From an uncultured Bacteroidales bacterium (GTDB lineage: Bacteria > Bacteroidota > Bacteroidia > Bacteroidales > Bacteroidaceae), in the NCBI GenBank assembly GCA_902788865.1, contig CADALZ010000016.1, positions 1-53,704 on the forward strand: a stretch of DNA of 53,704 bases, read 5' to 3'. Position numbers and translations under genes: made by a program. Of the stretch, positions 52,288 through 53,704 are shown piece by piece. The stretch's first letter is position 1; the number at the start of each line of letters is the position of its first letter. The notes under the pieces are model-generated. The model had not been told where the DNA came from and made no database searches. It saw only the letters and a program-made list of their open reading frames with translations.

Positions 52288-52770
52288 ATGCAGAAGAATA
52301 TGCACATCGAAGAGGAGATAGGAGCCCTTCTGAAAGAGAAGCATCTGACCATGGCTACAGCCGAAAGTTGTACTGGTGGAGGTATTGCCGCACTGGTGAC
52401 TTCGGTATCTGGCAGTTCGTCTTATTTTAATGGCGGCATTGTGGCTTATCAGAACGAAGTGAAAGAGCAGATTCTGAAAGTGAATGCAGAGACCATCGAA
52501 AAATACAATGTGGTGAGTGCACAGACAGTGGAAGAAATGGCAAAGGGGGCAATGAAAGCCCTACATGCCGACTGTGCGGTAGCCACCTCTGGCATTGCCG
52601 GCCCCACAGGAGGGGATGAGGAGCGACCAGTTGGCACCATCTGGATAGCCGCTGCGTATGCCGACAAGGTGGTGACCATGAAGCAAGAAGGCGACCAAGG
52701 GAGAGCCAAAAACATAGAAAGAGCCATCAAAAATGCACTTTCTCTGTTAGCAAAACTACTAAAAGAGTGA
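52288..52770 (+). CDS. CinA-family nicotinamide-nucleotide amidohydrolase
   Basis: The 160-residue stand-alone CinA C-terminal domain has [55 protein letters not shown] and [23 protein letters not shown]. This family (PncC) deamidates nicotinamide mononucleotide in pyridine nucleotide salvage. Catalytic residues are inferred from the family. The start at 52288 has an in-frame alternative ATG at 52300. It lies ~110 bp after tsaD. Confidence 0.93.
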   Translation: MQKNMHIEEEIGALLKEKHLTMATAESCTGGGIAALVTSVSGSSSYFNGGIVAYQNEVKEQILKVNAETIEKYNVVSAQTVEEMAKGAMKALHADCAVATSGIAGPTGGDEERPVGTIWIAAAYADKVVTMKQEGDQGRAKNIERAIKNALSLLAKLLKE

Positions 52771-52807
52771 AAAAAACACCTTTTAATGAGAATAAATCCA
52801 ATAAAAA

Positions 52808-52839
52808 TTTGTTTGAGTAAGAAAAAAGCACTAAATTTG
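52808..52839 (+). promoter_or_regulatory. rpmB operon promoter
   Basis: The -33 TTTG (52808-52811) and -7 TAAATTTG (52832-52839) are separated by 20 bp, an almost ideal Bacteroidetes promoter 52 bp before rpmB. Confidence 0.82.
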
Positions 52840-52891
52840 CGCTCTGTTTGGAAACACCTATAGCTAAAAACAATAAAATATAGAGATAGAA

Positions 52892-53152
52892 ATGTCAAAG
52901 ATTTGTCAAATTACAGGTAAAAAGGCCTTGAATGGCAACAACGTTTCACACTCAAAGAGAAGAACTAAAAGAACCTTTGATGTGAACTTGTTTACAAAGA
53001 AGTTCTACTATGTAGAGCAGGATTGCTGGATTAGCTTGAAAATTTGCGCACAGGGCCTTCGCCTTATCAACAAGGTAGGTCTGGATGCTGCTCTGAATCA
53101 GGCTGTTGAGAAAGGATACTGCGATTGGAAATCAATCAGAGTGTTGGATTAA
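52892..53152 (+). CDS. rpmB: 50S ribosomal protein L28
   Basis: The 86-residue protein begins [29 protein letters not shown], which is the L28 signature, and ends [10 protein letters not shown]. It is the first gene of the rpmB-rpmG-DUF4295 unit that is usual in Bacteroidetes. Confidence 0.97.
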   Translation: MSKICQITGKKALNGNNVSHSKRRTKRTFDVNLFTKKFYYVEQDCWISLKICAQGLRLINKVGLDAALNQAVEKGYCDWKSIRVLD

Positions 53153-53175
53153 AAAACTAAGAGGAGATACAGAGT

Positions 53176-53364
53176 ATGGCAAAGAAAACTAAGGACGCAA
53201 GAGTTCAGGTTATTCTGGAGTGCACTGAGATGAAGGACAGCGGTATGCCAGGTACATCTCGCTACATCACTACCAAGAATAAGAAGAACACCCCAGAGAG
53301 ATTGGAACTGAAGAAGTATAATCCAATCCTGAAGAGAATGACAGTTCATAAGGAAATTAAATAA
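53176..53364 (+). CDS. rpmG: 50S ribosomal protein L33
   Basis: The 62-residue protein contains [41 protein letters not shown], the L33 pattern. It lacks the zinc-binding Cys pairs of some L33 forms; one Cys is present. It lies 23 bp after rpmB. Confidence 0.96.
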   Translation: MAKKTKDARVQVILECTEMKDSGMPGTSRYITTKNKKNTPERLELKKYNPILKRMTVHKEIK

Positions 53365-53376
53365 TAAGGATACACC

Positions 53377-53538
53377 ATGGCAAAGAAAGCAGTTGCAACA
53401 TTGCACGAAGGAAATAAGGAAGGTCGTGCATATACGAAGGTTATCAGAATGGTTAAGTCTCCTAAGACTGGTGCTTACACCTTCGATGAGCAGATGGTAC
53501 TGAACGAGAAAGTACAGGATTTCTTCAACAATAAGTAA
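53377..53538 (+). CDS. DUF4295 small protein
   Basis: The 53-residue frame from the ATG at 53377 to the TAA at 53536-53538 encodes MAKKAVATLHEG..., with KVIRMVKSPKTGAYTFDE. This is the DUF4295 peptide that follows rpmG in Bacteroidetes. It is basic and may be ribosome-associated; its role is unproven. A strong terminator follows. Confidence 0.9.
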   Translation: MAKKAVATLHEGNKEGRAYTKVIRMVKSPKTGAYTFDEQMVLNEKVQDFFNNK

Positions 53539-53568
53539 TCCGCACTCTCTCTGAGACAATAAAATATG

Positions 53569-53607
53569 AACTCCCTCATCAGTAAACGAGCTGATGAGGG
53601 AGTTTTT
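53569..53607 (+). terminator. Terminator of the rpmB operon
   Basis: A 14-bp stem pairs 53569-53582 (AACTCCCTCATCAG) with 53591-53604 (CTGATGAGGGAGTT) and is followed by T residues. Confidence 0.9.
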
Positions 53608-53652
53608 ATGTGCAAAAATGAATAGTTTCTTTCTTATTTCAGCAGATTATTG

Positions 53653-53660
53653 TATCTTTG
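53653..53660 (+). promoter_or_regulatory. -7 box of a gene running off the window
   Basis: TATCTTTG matches TAnnTTTG. An ATG at 53685 follows 24 bp later. Confidence 0.6.
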
Positions 53661-53684
53661 CGTAATATATAAATAAGGTGTAAT

Positions 53685-53704
53685 ATGTGTATATTTAGCT
53701 TTTT
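53685..53704 (+). CDS. Possible start of a truncated gene at the window end
   Basis: ATG at 53685 opens a frame reading MCIFSF before the window ends. The position after a good -7 box supports it, but six codons cannot identify the product. Confidence 0.35.

Overview
The window looks like a chromosomal segment of a Bacteroidales bacterium, probably a gut Prevotellaceae member. The evidence is the HU-HIG DNA-binding protein followed by a smalltalk peptide, the lipoprotein form of TamA (TamL) with TamB, rpmB-rpmG-DUF4295, the DUF4296 lipoprotein after lspA, and repeated TAnnTTTG -7 promoter boxes. Family assignments come from motifs read by eye; no database search was run.

Layout: 1-3543 is repeat-rich and holds the HU-like gene, the smalltalk peptide and a TolB-type propeller protein, separated by palindromic intergenic repeats. 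3544-6203 (minus strand) holds a small SpoT/Mesh1-like HD hydrolase, a GH16 lipoprotein and trpS. 6313-7591 holds a LysE-type exporter and a serine-recombinase-like protein with a degenerate active site. 7714-9577 is a LytS/LytTR two-component pair.

The outstanding region is 8819-36587. About twenty same-strand genes are almost all overlapping or a few bases apart, with no internal terminator seen and a strong hairpin at 36606-36650. Their order is: LytTR regulator; two-cluster ferredoxin; radical SAM enzyme; DUF116-polyprenyl synthase fusion; single-toroid terpenoid-cyclase-like protein; class II terpene cyclase with a DxDDT motif; two PQQ-like propellers; exported NHL-type propeller with Cys tail; Tat-exported polyferredoxin; NapH-like membrane ferredoxin; membrane-anchored propeller; fused NuoE-NuoF/HydC-HydB-like NADH flavoprotein; NuoG/HydA-N-like Fe-S protein without a catalytic domain; propeller lipoprotein; LolD-like ATPase; FtsX permease; glycosyltransferase; three tandem propellers. 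I infer one system that makes a cyclised (perhaps radical-SAM-modified and glycosylated) isoprenoid. It would couple this to an NADH-driven electron path through cytoplasmic flavoprotein and Fe-S proteins, then a membrane polyferredoxin, to periplasmic Fe-S and propeller proteins. I recognise no named system with this composition. Substrate, product and terminal acceptor cannot be read from the sequence.

36869-42368 is a housekeeping run (ileS, DksA-like, lspA, DUF4296 lipoprotein), followed by a convergent TrmH-type methyltransferase. 43217-51007 holds the TamL/TamB envelope pair, separated by a structured convergent intergenic region and a DUF3332 lipoprotein. 51157-53538 holds tsaD, a CinA-type amidohydrolase, rpmB, rpmG and a DUF4295 peptide. 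I saw no tRNA, rRNA, insertion-sequence transposase or CRISPR array.
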